Source: Strigamia acuminata (Eukaryota; Arthropoda; Chilopoda; Geophilomorpha; Linotaeniidae). Taken from it: a stretch of 64,000 nt of DNA. Every line of letters starts with the position of its first letter. Position 1 is the stretch's first letter. The stretch spans positions 7,068,001-7,132,000 of the forward strand of contig OX442316.1 in assembly GCA_949358305.1 (NCBI GenBank), given 5' to 3'. Positions 22,500-33,436 of this stretch are shown in pieces. Made by a program: the position numbers and the translations under genes. The notes under the pieces are model-generated. The model did not search any database. It worked only from the letters and a program-made list of their open reading frames with translations, and was not told where the DNA came from.

Positions 22500-23444
22500 A
22501 ACCTACATAAACGGAAAGCACTTCGATTGGATGTGAAACGAATTTTTCTAGGACTCAGTTTGTTGGCTAGTTTTGGGGTTTTACAAGGAAATAAAGAATT
22601 TTACACATATACAGTATAAATTTTAGTCCTATACTACAAGTATGAACCTAAAAACCCAGTTCCAGGTTTAAGCTGGATGTAGGTTAAACACTTAGCATAA
22701 CAATGAAGAATTTGAAAAGAGAAGGAAATTATAACACGTGACGTGGAACAGTAAAGCTGAACAATGATGCATTGCACTATCAACATAAAAAATTGTAATA
22801 ACAAATACAATATCATCCATATAAAAGTGTAATTTTTTTATCAACTATTATATTTTTGTACAGTTTTCTTTGAGGATTGATGAAAAAACAAAGCAATGCA
22901 CTTGACCTTTAATACTAACATTTTCTCCTCTGAAACTTGTTTACAAGTTTCACATTATGTGTAGTGCAACAGCATATCTGTGATATGGGTGTTTTTACAA
23001 TTAAAACAATGAAAAGGAATATTCTTAATAAAACTTCAATTGTTCTAAACACTCTAACTCCTAGTCTTCAAATAAAAAACCACTTGGCCGTACATTGACA
23101 GCAGTTGTGCAAACGCGAGAGATAATAATCATATCAATGTTTCATTATTTGTATTAGACAAATAGACAATTCCAAAACAAACTTCTATTATTGTCTGAAT
23201 TGTGCAAACCAAAGTATTTTACACGTGAGAAACCAATCAAGTTGTTTCTAACGTTTTGGATGTATTTACATCCTCCACCGACCACCAACCAAGAGTACCA
23301 ATTTAAAACAAATGCCTAAAAATACAGATGTGCAAACGCGAGAGATAATAATCATATTTGAAACAAATAATATTTCATTATTTGTATTAAATCTATAAAC
23401 ATATACTTATTTAGCATATATGTTTGGCATAGTGCAGAACGGTT

Positions 23445-25421
23445 ATGAAAAAGATGTTGTTTATTGCATTTATTATTGCTTTCATGGTTTACATTGTATT
23501 GCCAGAAACTAACGGTTACAAAAATATACGTGCTGAGGTTGAAATGGATACTGTAAGTATTTGGTAGTAAATAGACAAATCCAAAACAAACTTCTATTAA
23601 TGTTTGAATTGTGTGAACCAAAGTATTTTACACGTGGGAAACCAATCAAATTGTTTCTAACGTTTTGAATGTATTTACATCCTCCACCGACCACTAACCA
23701 ATAGTACTATTTTAAAACAAATGCCTACAAATACAGATTTATGTTTACAGATAGGCTTGTCAGCACTACAGGGTTACCCAGCAGAAAAACATATAGTTAA
23801 TACTGAAGATGGTTACCAGCTGAAAATATATCGAATTCCACACGGAAAGAATGTGTCAACTGCAGGCGGTGTTCCTGTTTTAATAATGCCCGGTTTATTT
23901 CATAGCTCAAAGTCATGGGTTGATAATTTGGAAGATAGTTTAGGTATACTGGAACTCTCAAAATATTACGGAGTATTTAATGCAAGCTTTTATTCTATTG
24001 GAATTAATCGGCTTATCTATACCGTAGGATTCATATTAGCGGATGAGCATTATGATGTTTGGTTGGGTAATGTCAGAGGAAATGAATGCACGGAGCATCT
24101 GCTATACTCAAAGAAAGAGGCCGAGTTTTGGAATTACTCGTAAGTTATTAGTTATTAAACTCTGATCATTTTAAATAAAAAACATTGATGAAATTATGTG
24201 CGCATTCGTAACAGGTGGGAAGACATGGCAGAATATGATGCTCCAGCTATTATCGAATACATACGAGAAAAAACTAAACGAAAGAAAATTTTGTACATCG
24301 GGTATTCATTAGGATCAATAATCGGTTTTGCTTTGTTTTCATCTAAACCAGAGTTTAATGAAAAAGTAATTAATCAAGGCAAAAAACTGGTTAAATAATA
24401 TTTTGAATAATTATTAGGCGACATAAACAAATTGATTTTTATTTAAAATTTGTTATAGGTAGCAGGGTTTGTTGCTTTAGCTCCAGCGTTTAGTCTTCAT
24501 TATAGTTGTACATTTGTGCTTGAAACGATTATAACCAAAATAGAGGTATAGCTAAGAAATGGTAAGTTTCTTCACATAATGATCTTCTACAAATTAAATT
24601 ATAATTTCAGCCTGTACTGAGGGAACTGAAGTTTTCGCAATACAATCAAAGACCATTGGTAAAATTTATTCCTCCGAGTATTACATTAGTAAGGTCTTAT
24701 ATTACCAGTTTGTTTAATTTTGCGGTGGCTGCTGCATCAGGTTATGGCACATATCCGTATTTTTACAACGTGGTCAGTTACCTTATCATCATTCACTTTA
24801 ACTAACTTATCCAAATAATAATGAAAAAAACTTCAGACACGATGCCCCGTTTATTTCCGACATTTAACCGAGAGCACTGGTCTGAAAAACCTTCACCATT
24901 TTAAACAGGTAATCACTAAATTGCGCTTCCAATCTTCTCTAACCGACTTTTGGTAAGATCAAACCTTTATATATACAAAAGCAATCTTCTATAAGCTGTG
25001 AGCTTTACTTGGCGTTTTATTTTTATAGCTCAGAGATGGGAAAAGAGCTAAATTCGACTATGGTAAAAAAAAGAATGTGCGGAAATATGGCAGGGTAAGT
25101 AAGTACCTTACCAATTATTGGAACAACTGAACAATATGATATTTTAATTTCAAATAGATGACACCACCTGAGTATAACACGAGTAATATATATGTTCCGG
25201 TAGCATTGTTTTCTAGTGCTGGTGATGCACTAGCCTCGCCGATTGATGTCGCGCTTCAAAAGCGAATGTTGAAAACTGTTATTGCTAACGATATTATATC
25301 TGAACCCATGTTTAATCATCTCAATTTTGTATGGTCACATCCATCACGACCTATCCTTTACGATAGAGTGATAGCTATTTTACGACGTATGTGGCAATTG
25401 AATGGTCCACAGCAAGGTTGA
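23445..25421 (+). CDS. Acid-lipase family protein, array copy 8
   Basis: Nine exons: 23445-23552, 23751-23943, 24028-24139, 24215-24365, 24459-24545, 24611-24772, 24837-24908, 25029-25094, 25158-25421; 404 residues. Exons 1-4 and their introns look the same as copy 6, including the relocated start, PGLF oxyanion segment and stop-free 84-bp intron 2. The similarity falls from exon 5 on. Exon 6 has nine extra bases (residues PPS, near 24671-24680) and reads VKFIPPSITLVR, and exon 7 opens TRCPVYFRHL. Asp/His are in SAGDALASPIDV and FNHLNF. Confidence 0.88.
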
Positions 25422-25585
25422 ACATGAAGAAATTGTCCAGAATTTCCTTGAATTCTTTCTGTTGCATGTATTCAAAGTATTTCTCTAAACCGCTGTTTTC
25501 GCGTTTATCGTATAATTGTCGCCAATTAATCGATTCGATTTAAGTAGTTAATTTAGTCGTGCAATTTGTAAATAATAAATGCATA

Positions 25586-25930
25586 AGGTGCCGTCCATAA
25601 ATTACAAAACGCAAATTTTTGGATCTTTAGACCCCCCCCCCCCCCCCCCCCCCTGTAACAAGGTCGTAACAAATCCGCAAATCCTCCCTAGAAAATTCCA
25701 TAACAAAACTCTCCTCCCCACCCCTAAATTTTGATATCTAATACAAATTCAGTTATTTTCAATTTCAATTTTCAAATTTCAAATTTACAAAACAAAATAA
25801 TAATGAATTGAAGCAATTAAAGTAAAATTTTCAATTTTCAACCCCCCTCCCCCCGTCAAAACAATCCATAACAAAGTTTGAAACCCCCTCCCTCCCCCCT
25901 AAGACGTTACGTAATTTATGGACAGCCCCT
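25586..25930. mobile_element. TIR element with poly-C tracts, copy D
   Basis: Opens aggtgccgtccataaattac and closes gtaatttatggacagcccct. The first C tract (25633-25653) is over 20 bases, the longest of the four copies, and could form G-quadruplex structure on the other strand. Like copy B it has lost perfect pairing of its ends. Confidence 0.75.
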
Positions 25931-26157
25931 AACCTATATAAACGGAAATAACTTTGATTGGATGTAAAACGAATTTTTGTCGGCTAATTTTAGGGTTTTA
26001 CAAGGAAATAAAGAATTTTACACATATATAAATTTTAGTCCTATACTACATGTATGAACCTAAAAACCCAGTTATAAGTTTAAGCTGGATGTAGGTTAAA
26101 CACGTAGCATAACAATGGAAAATTTAAAAAGTGCAGGAAATTATAACTTCTGACGTA

Positions 26158-26563
26158 TACTCTAACCGGACTCAAAAATCCCATTGGTCGAACCAGTTTA
26201 CTACTAACTCCAGACTGTAAACTACTACTAAGGGAAGTAGTTTTGATTTTTATTTATCTTTGTGATGGTTATGACTACTATAGTTGATGCAATTTTGACT
26301 TTTCTTATTATAAAATGTTATTTCTATCATTTAAATGAAGTGTTATGCATATAAAAATGTCCAATTCATGTTTGTTATGTTTATTGGTTACTATGTCTGG
26401 AAAGTAAACAATTTTGAATTTTTGACCGTTGCCTAGGCAATCGATTACAATGTCTGTACATTGCTTGCAATTTTGGTGTTTGGCTCTACTTTTCCGGATT
26501 ACTACACCAGTAAACTGGCTCGACCAATGGGACTGTTGCTGTTTTTTGAGTCTGGTTAGAGTT
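26158..26563. mobile_element. 406-bp TIR element, third family
   Basis: The ends carry imperfect inverted repeats of about 40 bp: left tactctaaccggactcaaaa, right beginning agtaaactggctcgacca and finishing ctggttagagtt. TA borders it at 26156-26157 and 26564-26565. The matching spacers elsewhere in the array run gacgtagaa or gacgtggaa with no interruption (near 11898 and 22740). No open frame of note. Confidence 0.8.
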
Positions 26564-27034
26564 TAGAACAGTAAAGCTTAACAATAATGATGCATTGCAC
26601 TATTAACAAAAAAAATTGTAATGTCATACATATAAAAGTGTAATTTTTTTTTGGACTATATTAGATTTTTGTTCTGTTTTCTTTGAGGATTGGTGAAAAC
26701 ACAATGCAATGCACTTGACCTTTAATACTAACATTTTCTCCTCTGAAACTTTTTTACAAGTTTCACATTATGTATAGTGCAAGAGCATATCTGTGATATT
26801 GCTGCCACGTAGAATTCCTTGAGTGTTTTAACAATTAAAACAATGAAAAGAAATATTCTTAATAAAACTTCAATTGTTCTAAACACTCTAACTCCTAGCC
26901 TTCAAATAAAAAACCACTTGGCCGTAAATTGAAAGCAGATGGGCAAACGCGATAGATAATAATCATCTTAATATTTCATTATTTGTATTAAATCCATAAA
27001 CAGATATACTTATTTAGCATAAATGTTTGGCATA

Positions 27035-28990
27035 ATGCAGAACGGATATGCAAAAAATGTTGTTTTTGCATTTATTATTGTTTTCGTAGTTTATAGAGTA
27101 TTGCCAGAAACTAACAGTTACAAAGATATAAATTATGAAGTTGAAATGGATACTGTAAGTATTTGGTAGTAAATAGACAATTCCAAAACAACTTCTGCTA
27201 TTGGGCTGTGAGATATGCCCGAATTGTGTAAACCAAAGTATTTTACACATGGGAGGGAAACCTACCAAGTTGTTACTAACATTTTTGCTGTATTGTATTT
27301 ACATCTTCCACCGACCACCAACCAAGAGTACCATTTTAAAACAAATGCATACAAATACAGACTGATGTTTACAGGTAGGTTTGTCAGCACTACAGGGTTA
27401 CCCAGCAGAAAAACATATAGTTAATACTGAGGATGGTTACCAGCTGAATATATATCGAATTCCACACGGAAAGAATGTTTCAACTGCAGGCGGTGTTCCT
27501 GTTTTAATAATGCACGGTTTACTTCTAAGCTCAGATTCATGGGTTGACAATTTAGAAGATAGTTTAGGTACAGAGGAACTCTCAACAAGCTTTTATTCTT
27601 TTATAAATAATCGGCTTTTTTGTACCAAAGGATTCATATTAGCAGATGAGCATTATGATGTTTGGTTGGGTAATGTCAGAGGAAATGAATGCACGCAGCA
27701 TCTGTTATACACAAAGGAAGAGGTCGAGTTTTGGAATTTCTCGTAAGTTGTTACAATCTAATTTTTTTAAAAAAAAAAAAAATAGGTGAAATTGAATGCG
27801 AATTTGTAACAGGTGGGATGAGGTGGCAGAATATGATGCCCCAGCTATTATCGAATACATACGAGAAAAAACTAAACAAAAGAAAATTTTGTACATCGGG
27901 TATTCATTCGGATCAGTAATCGGTTTTGCTTTATTTTCATCTAAACCAGAGTTTAATGAAAAAGTAATTAATCAAGCATAAAACTGGTTAAATAATATTT
28001 TGAATAATTATTAGGCTACATAAACAAATTGATTTTTATTTAAAATTTGTTATAGGTAGCAGGGTTTGTTGCTTTAGCTCCAGGGTTTGGTCTACATTAT
28101 ACTTGTGGATTTATGCTTGAAACGGTTATAACTAAAATAGAGGTATAGCTAAGAAATAGTAAGTTTCTTCACGTAATGATCTTCTACAAATTAAATTTTA
28201 ATTTCAGCCTGTACTGAGGAAATTGAATTTTTCGCAATACAATCAAAAACCATTGATAAAAATTCTTTTTACGTTAGTAAGGTCTTACATTTCCAGTGTT
28301 TTTAATTTTGTGACGACTGCTGCATCAGGTTATAGCACATACCCATATTTTTCCAACATGGTCAGACAACTTTGACTATCTTATCCAAATAATAAAACAA
28401 AAAAATTTCAGACTCGATTGCCCGTTTATTTCCAACATTTAACCGAGAGCACTAGTCTGAAACTCCTTCACCATGTTAAACAGGTAATCACTAAATTGCG
28501 CTTCCAATCTTCTCAAATCGACGTTTGGTAAGATGAAACCTTTATATACACAAAGCAAACTTCTCTCCGCTATTAGTTTTATTTGGCGTTTTATTTTTAT
28601 AGCTCAGAGATGGAAAAATAGCTAAATTCGACTATGGTAAAAAAGAGAATGTGCTGAAATATGGCAGGGTAAGTCAAGTACCTTACCAATTATTGAAAGA
28701 ACTGAACAATGTAATATTTTAATTTAAAATAGATCACACCGCCTGAGTACGACGCGAGTAATATACGCATTCCGGTAGCATTATTTTCTAGTGCTGGTGA
28801 TCCGGTGTCAACCCCGATCGATATCGAGTTTAGAAAGCGAATGATGAACACTGTTATTGCTAACGATATTATATCTGAACCCATATTCAATCATGCCAAT
28901 TTTCTATGGTCACATCCGTCACGACCTATCCTCTACGATAAAGTGACAGCTATTTTAAGACGCATGTGGCAACTGAATGGTCCACAGTAA
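27035..28990 (+). CDS. Acid-lipase family protein, array copy 9
   Basis: Nine exons: 27035-27154, 27375-27567, 27631-27742, 27813-27963, 28056-28142, 28208-28360, 28412-28483, 28603-28668, 28733-28990; 403 residues. It has canonical LIMHGLL in the oxyanion segment. The nucleophile elbow is GYSFGS, the only GYSFG in the array. Asp/His are in SAGDPVSTPIDI and FNHANF. Exons 8-9 resemble copy 2 more than copies 6 or 8 (IRIPVALFSSAGDP, RKRMMNTV), whereas exons 2-5 resemble copy 4, suggesting exchange between copies. Intron 2 is 63 bp, in frame and free of stops. Confidence 0.9.
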
Positions 28991-29944
28991 AGTTGAACGT
29001 GAAGAAATTGTCCAAAAATTTCCAGAATTTTTTCTGCTGCATGCACCCAATGCATTTCTCTAAACTGCATTTTTCCCGTTTCTCGTGTAGCCAATAGTGC
29101 ACACATCTGATAATTGATGTATTAATTTAAGTAATTGATTCAGTACTTGCCTTTTGTAAACAAAAGATTTATGTTTAAACGGGAAAACGTTTGGTTGGAT
29201 GAAAGATGAATTTTTCTGGTAATGATTATGGTCGTTAGTTTTGGGGTTTGACAAGAAAATAACAATTTTTACACATGAATAAATGTTAGTCTGATACTAT
29301 GAGCCTAAATTGTGCTGTTACTCATGTTTCTTGATAGTGAAGCTTCAGTTGGATGCATTTAATCAAAAGGAAGTTCAACCCTTCAACCCACCAACTTTAA
29401 TATTCTCGTTTAAACTCTGCACCTGAATTGACAACTATCAGTCAGCAGGACCAAAATGGGGCAATGTTTAGACTATTCTGTGGCATCCTTTAAATCCTAA
29501 GTTGTCACGAAATATCAATGAGTTTTTGCGCCATCTAGTGGATACATCTAAAACACTTATTCTGTAACTGAGCTTGAATCAGCTAAGTAACTAAGTATTT
29601 TGTTGGCATGACCACTTTTCTCACATACTATGGACAAATTAAATTTTGTCAAATACTGTACAAGACCTCTTAATCACTCAACATATGATTCAACTCAAAT
29701 AAATTGTTTTGGTTTTACGAGGTTAAATAGAACTCAAAGTAATATCAGGAGCGGATTCAAAGGTTCTCGCAGTTTTTGCAGGAGAAGAGCCATTTCTGCG
29801 GAGGCCCGGAATTCCAAAACAAACTTTTTTTCCCGAGCAAAAAAAATATTTTGGATAGTTTTTTTTAATTAGGCTCAAAACAGGGCTGCGAGAAATCCAC
29901 ACCCTCACACGAGAAATCCGCCTCTGAGTAACATAATTATTTAC

Positions 29945-30120
29945 AGTAGCTTTGTTTTCACTGGCAACACCAACCGATGTAATCTAACAACATGAAAGTT
30001 TAGAAATATTTTAGATTAGAAATTATTTCGCATTCAAATCCAATGTTTACTCATGGGGACTTTGTGCGGTCTGATCGCAACGTCTCATCGTACAATACCA
30101 TCACATACGATAAAGTAAAA
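29945..30120 (+). pseudogene. Relic of a lipase exon 9
   Basis: Scattered but ordered remnants of the last lipase exon: acagtagctttgttttca (VALFS after an acceptor-like end), ctggcaacaccaaccgatgt (LATPTDV), ccaatgtttactcatgggga (PMFTHG) and cacatacgataaagt (TYDKV). Large parts between are lost. It marks the old right end of the array. Confidence 0.65.
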
Positions 30121-31580
30121 TTTCAGATGCAAATGGGCAAGTATAATACAAAATTGTCAATTGGAAATTACATTTTTCTGCATCTACAACTACAATGTCA
30201 TATCTTTTATTTGATCACAACTTTCAGTGACTACGGGAACGAGGAAATAATTTTTAAACTCCAAAAAAGTGTACGCCTTTTTACACCGCGTGGTCAATAA
30301 AATGAGTATATAGTAGCAGTGTACATACCATTATAATCACCGATGAGGTATTTTTTCTTCTCCATCAATCTTTCTTACTTCCTTTTCCATATTTTATGTT
30401 TTCTTCCAGTCATTCGTTCCAAGATCCGGGCTGAAATCAATAATAACTTTTTTTGTTTACTTTGTAAATCAAGATGTCAGCCAAGGGTTCATGCTGTCCC
30501 ACATTGCATTGCGCAATGGAATTCTTACTTGTTGCCTAGCAACTGAGCTTCCTCAGATTTAATATGTGCAGTGTCGTTCATTGGCGTCAGATGGCAACAG
30601 GATAGGAAGCATTCCTCGGTTAAAATAAAATATAACCGTTGAAATGTGTTTAATTTCTAATCAAACTACGAAACAACATGAAAAACATGAACTCTTGAAA
30701 AGGATAAACAGTTTTGTTGTTTCGGAAAAGTACACGCCGTGGATAAAGAAAACAAAGGCATCGAGTGTTGAGCGGAGAAATTGTGTGATCCTGCTAGTCA
30801 AGTTTGTTGCAGAAGAGCGATTAACGATAAAGGAGAGACTGTACTGTAACACCAACTGCTTGCTGCCAATTGAGTTTTACAATTGAATTAATACTGAAAA
30901 TTGTGCGCGTACAAAAATGTATAAATAATAAAAAAAATTGGGCTAGGAATCATTAATTTCTGCAATTTATTCTTACATTTTATTCACAAAAAAGGGTTTG
31001 ATTGATTTTAGACGTTCGATTTCGTAAAATCATAATGGAAACGATAGTTCCGTCAGTTTAGCGTGCAGTTAAATGATGCAGAGAAACTTTCGTTGCTTAG
31101 CAACTCGTTTGAGCTTTCTTTGTTTATGATTTTTATCATCAGGTGACAGCACGCACGAATTTGAGGTTTTTTCTTGAAGTTTCTGTGATTTTTGATTGGA
31201 TATTCAGATGAGGTTACGGGTCGTTTGCTATTTTGCATCTTTATTTTTTCGCTTCAGATTTTCATCAGTTTTTATTCCCGGCTTGGAGGCGAAGCACACG
31301 GCGTTCATAGGTGAGTTTTTCTCAAATTTTCCTACTTAGGTTTAATTTAGCGGTTTTAAAATTGTTTTTTATTAGTCGTTTTGGTCTTTTATGTTTTAGT
31401 TATTTGTACAGTTATATTTTTGTACAGTATAGTGTTTTGTAATGTTAAGGCGAGTTTTCCTTTGTTTTGTTTAAACTTTTTGGAAAATGTATCCAATTTT
31501 ATTATACTGTACCGGTAATTACATGGTAATTTATTAATTTAGTTTAAGTTGTTTTCGTAACTCCCTAGAAGGATTAGAGG

Positions 31581-31695
31581 AATTTCTACGAGCGGTCGAC
31601 ACGAATTTCTACGAGCGGTCGACACGAATTTCTACGAGCGGTCGACACGAATTTCTACGAGCGGTCGACACGAATTTCTACGAGCGGTCGACACG
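31581..31695. repeat. 23-bp tandem repeat, five copies
   Basis: Five identical head-to-tail units starting aatttctacgagcgg and ending tcgacacg, then a partial aattttcta-like end. The unit is CpG-rich in an AT-rich setting. No spacers, so it is not CRISPR-like. Function unknown. Confidence 0.95.
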
Positions 31696-32323
31696 AATTT
31701 CTAACATTTTAATTCCAACATTTGTTTCTACACTTTACTAATTACTATTTTTTATAATTATTTTTATGTATTTTGGGTTATTTTTTTTGATAATTTTTTA
31801 CTTCCTTTAGGTTAATAAATTCTAACATCAACGTCGGGAAAACATCATCGTGGGACATTTTTGGGGGCCCAGAGCGTGGCACACTCTGGGTCCCAGTGTG
31901 GGTAAAACGGTGGAGTCTCGAGGGGGATGGTTACCCGAGATAATCCTTTAAATGGTCCGTTATAACCCGGTTGAATGTTTTGTTTGCCATTTATTTTCCT
32001 TTTAAGGAAAAATTTGAATATTTTTTTATGTAAAGTGTATATTTTCAATAAAGTTTTATTCTCTATAAGCTATGTCATTTCTGCAAAAAATTTACTAAGT
32101 CCAAAAATCAATAAGGCGAATCTATGCCAAATTTTTATAGGTTTGGACTTAGAATAAAAAAGGGATGGTGAGTGGGTGGGTTTACGGATTCCCCACTTTA
32201 TTTGAACGTTTTAATTAAATGACAACAAATTGTAATTAAAAGTATTATGTAATTATAATTTTTATGTAGTTTTATTCAACTGCATAAAAACTATAAAGAC
32301 AACACAAATAAATTTTATTGCAC

Positions 32324-32865
32324 TTAAAATATAAAGAAATACATAAAAATATTAATGTAAATAAATGTCTTCAGTGCTGAATCCTCTGGGTTGGCACAGA
32401 AAGGTCCTTGATTAAATCTATAAAATAAATATGTAAAATTAACAAACTCTATAAAACAGAAAAGGTCAAAATGAAAGTAATACATTAATACGCCATTTGT
32501 AAAGTAATGCGCTACAATAAATATAGTTAAGATATGAAAAACAAATTCGATAGGTAAACACAGAAACTTCAAACCCTAAAAAAAAAAAAAAATTAAATTA
32601 ATAAATCAAAAATAAATTAAACCCGTAAAGATGACGGGAGGTGAAAGAGCAATTTAAAATACTTCTATAAAACAGAGCACCGAAAAATAAATGAGAACTA
32701 TGAAGAAGAAAAAAAGCCTAAACGCTAAAAACGATACGACAACTGTGAAGAAGAAGAAAAGCCTAAACGCCAAAAAAATATATGAGAACTATAAAGAAGA
32801 AGAAAAAAGCCTAAACTCTAAGTAAAGAGTGCCAAATAAGTCAAACTTACCTCAATTCGATGCAT
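32324..32865 (-). CDS. Possible small membrane protein (two-exon model)
   Basis: Tentative. Exon 1 (32865-32851) reads ATG CAT CGA ATT GAG followed by a good gtaagt donor. Exon 2 (32575-32324) follows a long pyrimidine tract and AG, and joins in phase. The product would have 88 residues, mostly hydrophobic, with two or three possible membrane segments (near residues 8-35, 38-58 and 75-88) and a polar stretch NQGPFCANPEDSALK. I recognise no family. An alternative is a noncoding spliced RNA or chance. Low confidence. Confidence 0.25.
32640..32830. repeat. Imperfect aagaagaagaaa/gcctaaac repeats
   Basis: Three imperfect copies of a roughly 60-bp unit containing agaagaagaaaa and agcctaaacgc or agcctaaactc (near 32700, 32745 and 32800). 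Low complexity, no coding sense. Confidence 0.6.
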
Positions 32866-33436
32866 GTTTCCTCTCGCGAGCCGAAGAAACTAATGAATAA
32901 ATCCTCGCGAAAAACACAAAATGCAAAATATAAGAAGCAACGTAGGTTTATTTGAATATCCAATCAAAAATACTTACAGAATATTCTAGAAAGTATAACA
33001 ATTTTCTTCTCCGTCCTGCCATCTTGTGTACATTTGTTCAACTAATATATCAGTAATTTTTTACGCCATCTGTGGGTGGTTTTTGTTGAAAGTATCCAGA
33101 GAGATAAAAGAAAACTGTATAGGGTACATGAAGTTTATATTGCCTTCCAACTAAAATAAAATTTGATCGCACTACATAACGCATTACACGCCTAAATTTG
33201 GAGGTGGTATCCGAAGTACCACCACTTTGTTTTTACTCTTTAAAGTATTTTTTAAAAATACCACACAAATATTACAAAAACATGCCATTTAAAACAGTTT
33301 AAAAGCAATCCGTTTATTTGAAGATAATTTAAGAAAAAGCACAGTGTTCAGCAGAAAAGCCATGATTAAAGAACGAAGGAAGTGCATTTGACTAAATATA
33401 AAATGCGAGAATACAATTAAACACTTCAAATTTGAT

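Larger units (their letters stand above)
21731..23444. other. Spacer between copies 7 and 8
   Basis: Holds TIR elements at 21824-22077 and 22151-22499 and a conserved promoter box at 22898-22912. About 23150-23335 is a duplicate of intron-1 sequence with no exon 1. The word gatgtgcaaacgcgagagat occurs again just before the real first exon, so the promoter-proximal region is partly duplicated. Confidence 0.5.
25422..27034. other. Spacer between copies 8 and 9
   Basis: Contains the empty MITE site (TA near 25513), the TIR element at 25586-25930, the TIR element at 26158-26563 and the conserved promoter box at 26711-26725. No coding exon is seen. Confidence 0.5.
28991..32323. other. Gene-poor region after the array
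   Basis: Apart from the exon relic at 29945-30120 and the repeat at 31581-31695, I find no supported gene in this 3.3-kb stretch. Open frames at 29630-29872, 30043-30300 and 30644-30886 lack recognisable domains or splice support. A possible first exon starts at 31208 (ATG AGG, hydrophobic, followed by a tag-gtgagt donor near 31311), but I found no partner exon. Confidence 0.35.

Noticed and set aside
600-28990. Reading the lipase cluster as a polycistronic operon
   Set aside because: Each copy has its own spacer of 0.6 kb or more and copies 2-9 have their own upstream box. Same orientation is explained by tandem duplication.
31581-31695. CRISPR-like array
   Set aside because: Units are directly adjacent with no unique spacers, and the genome is eukaryotic.
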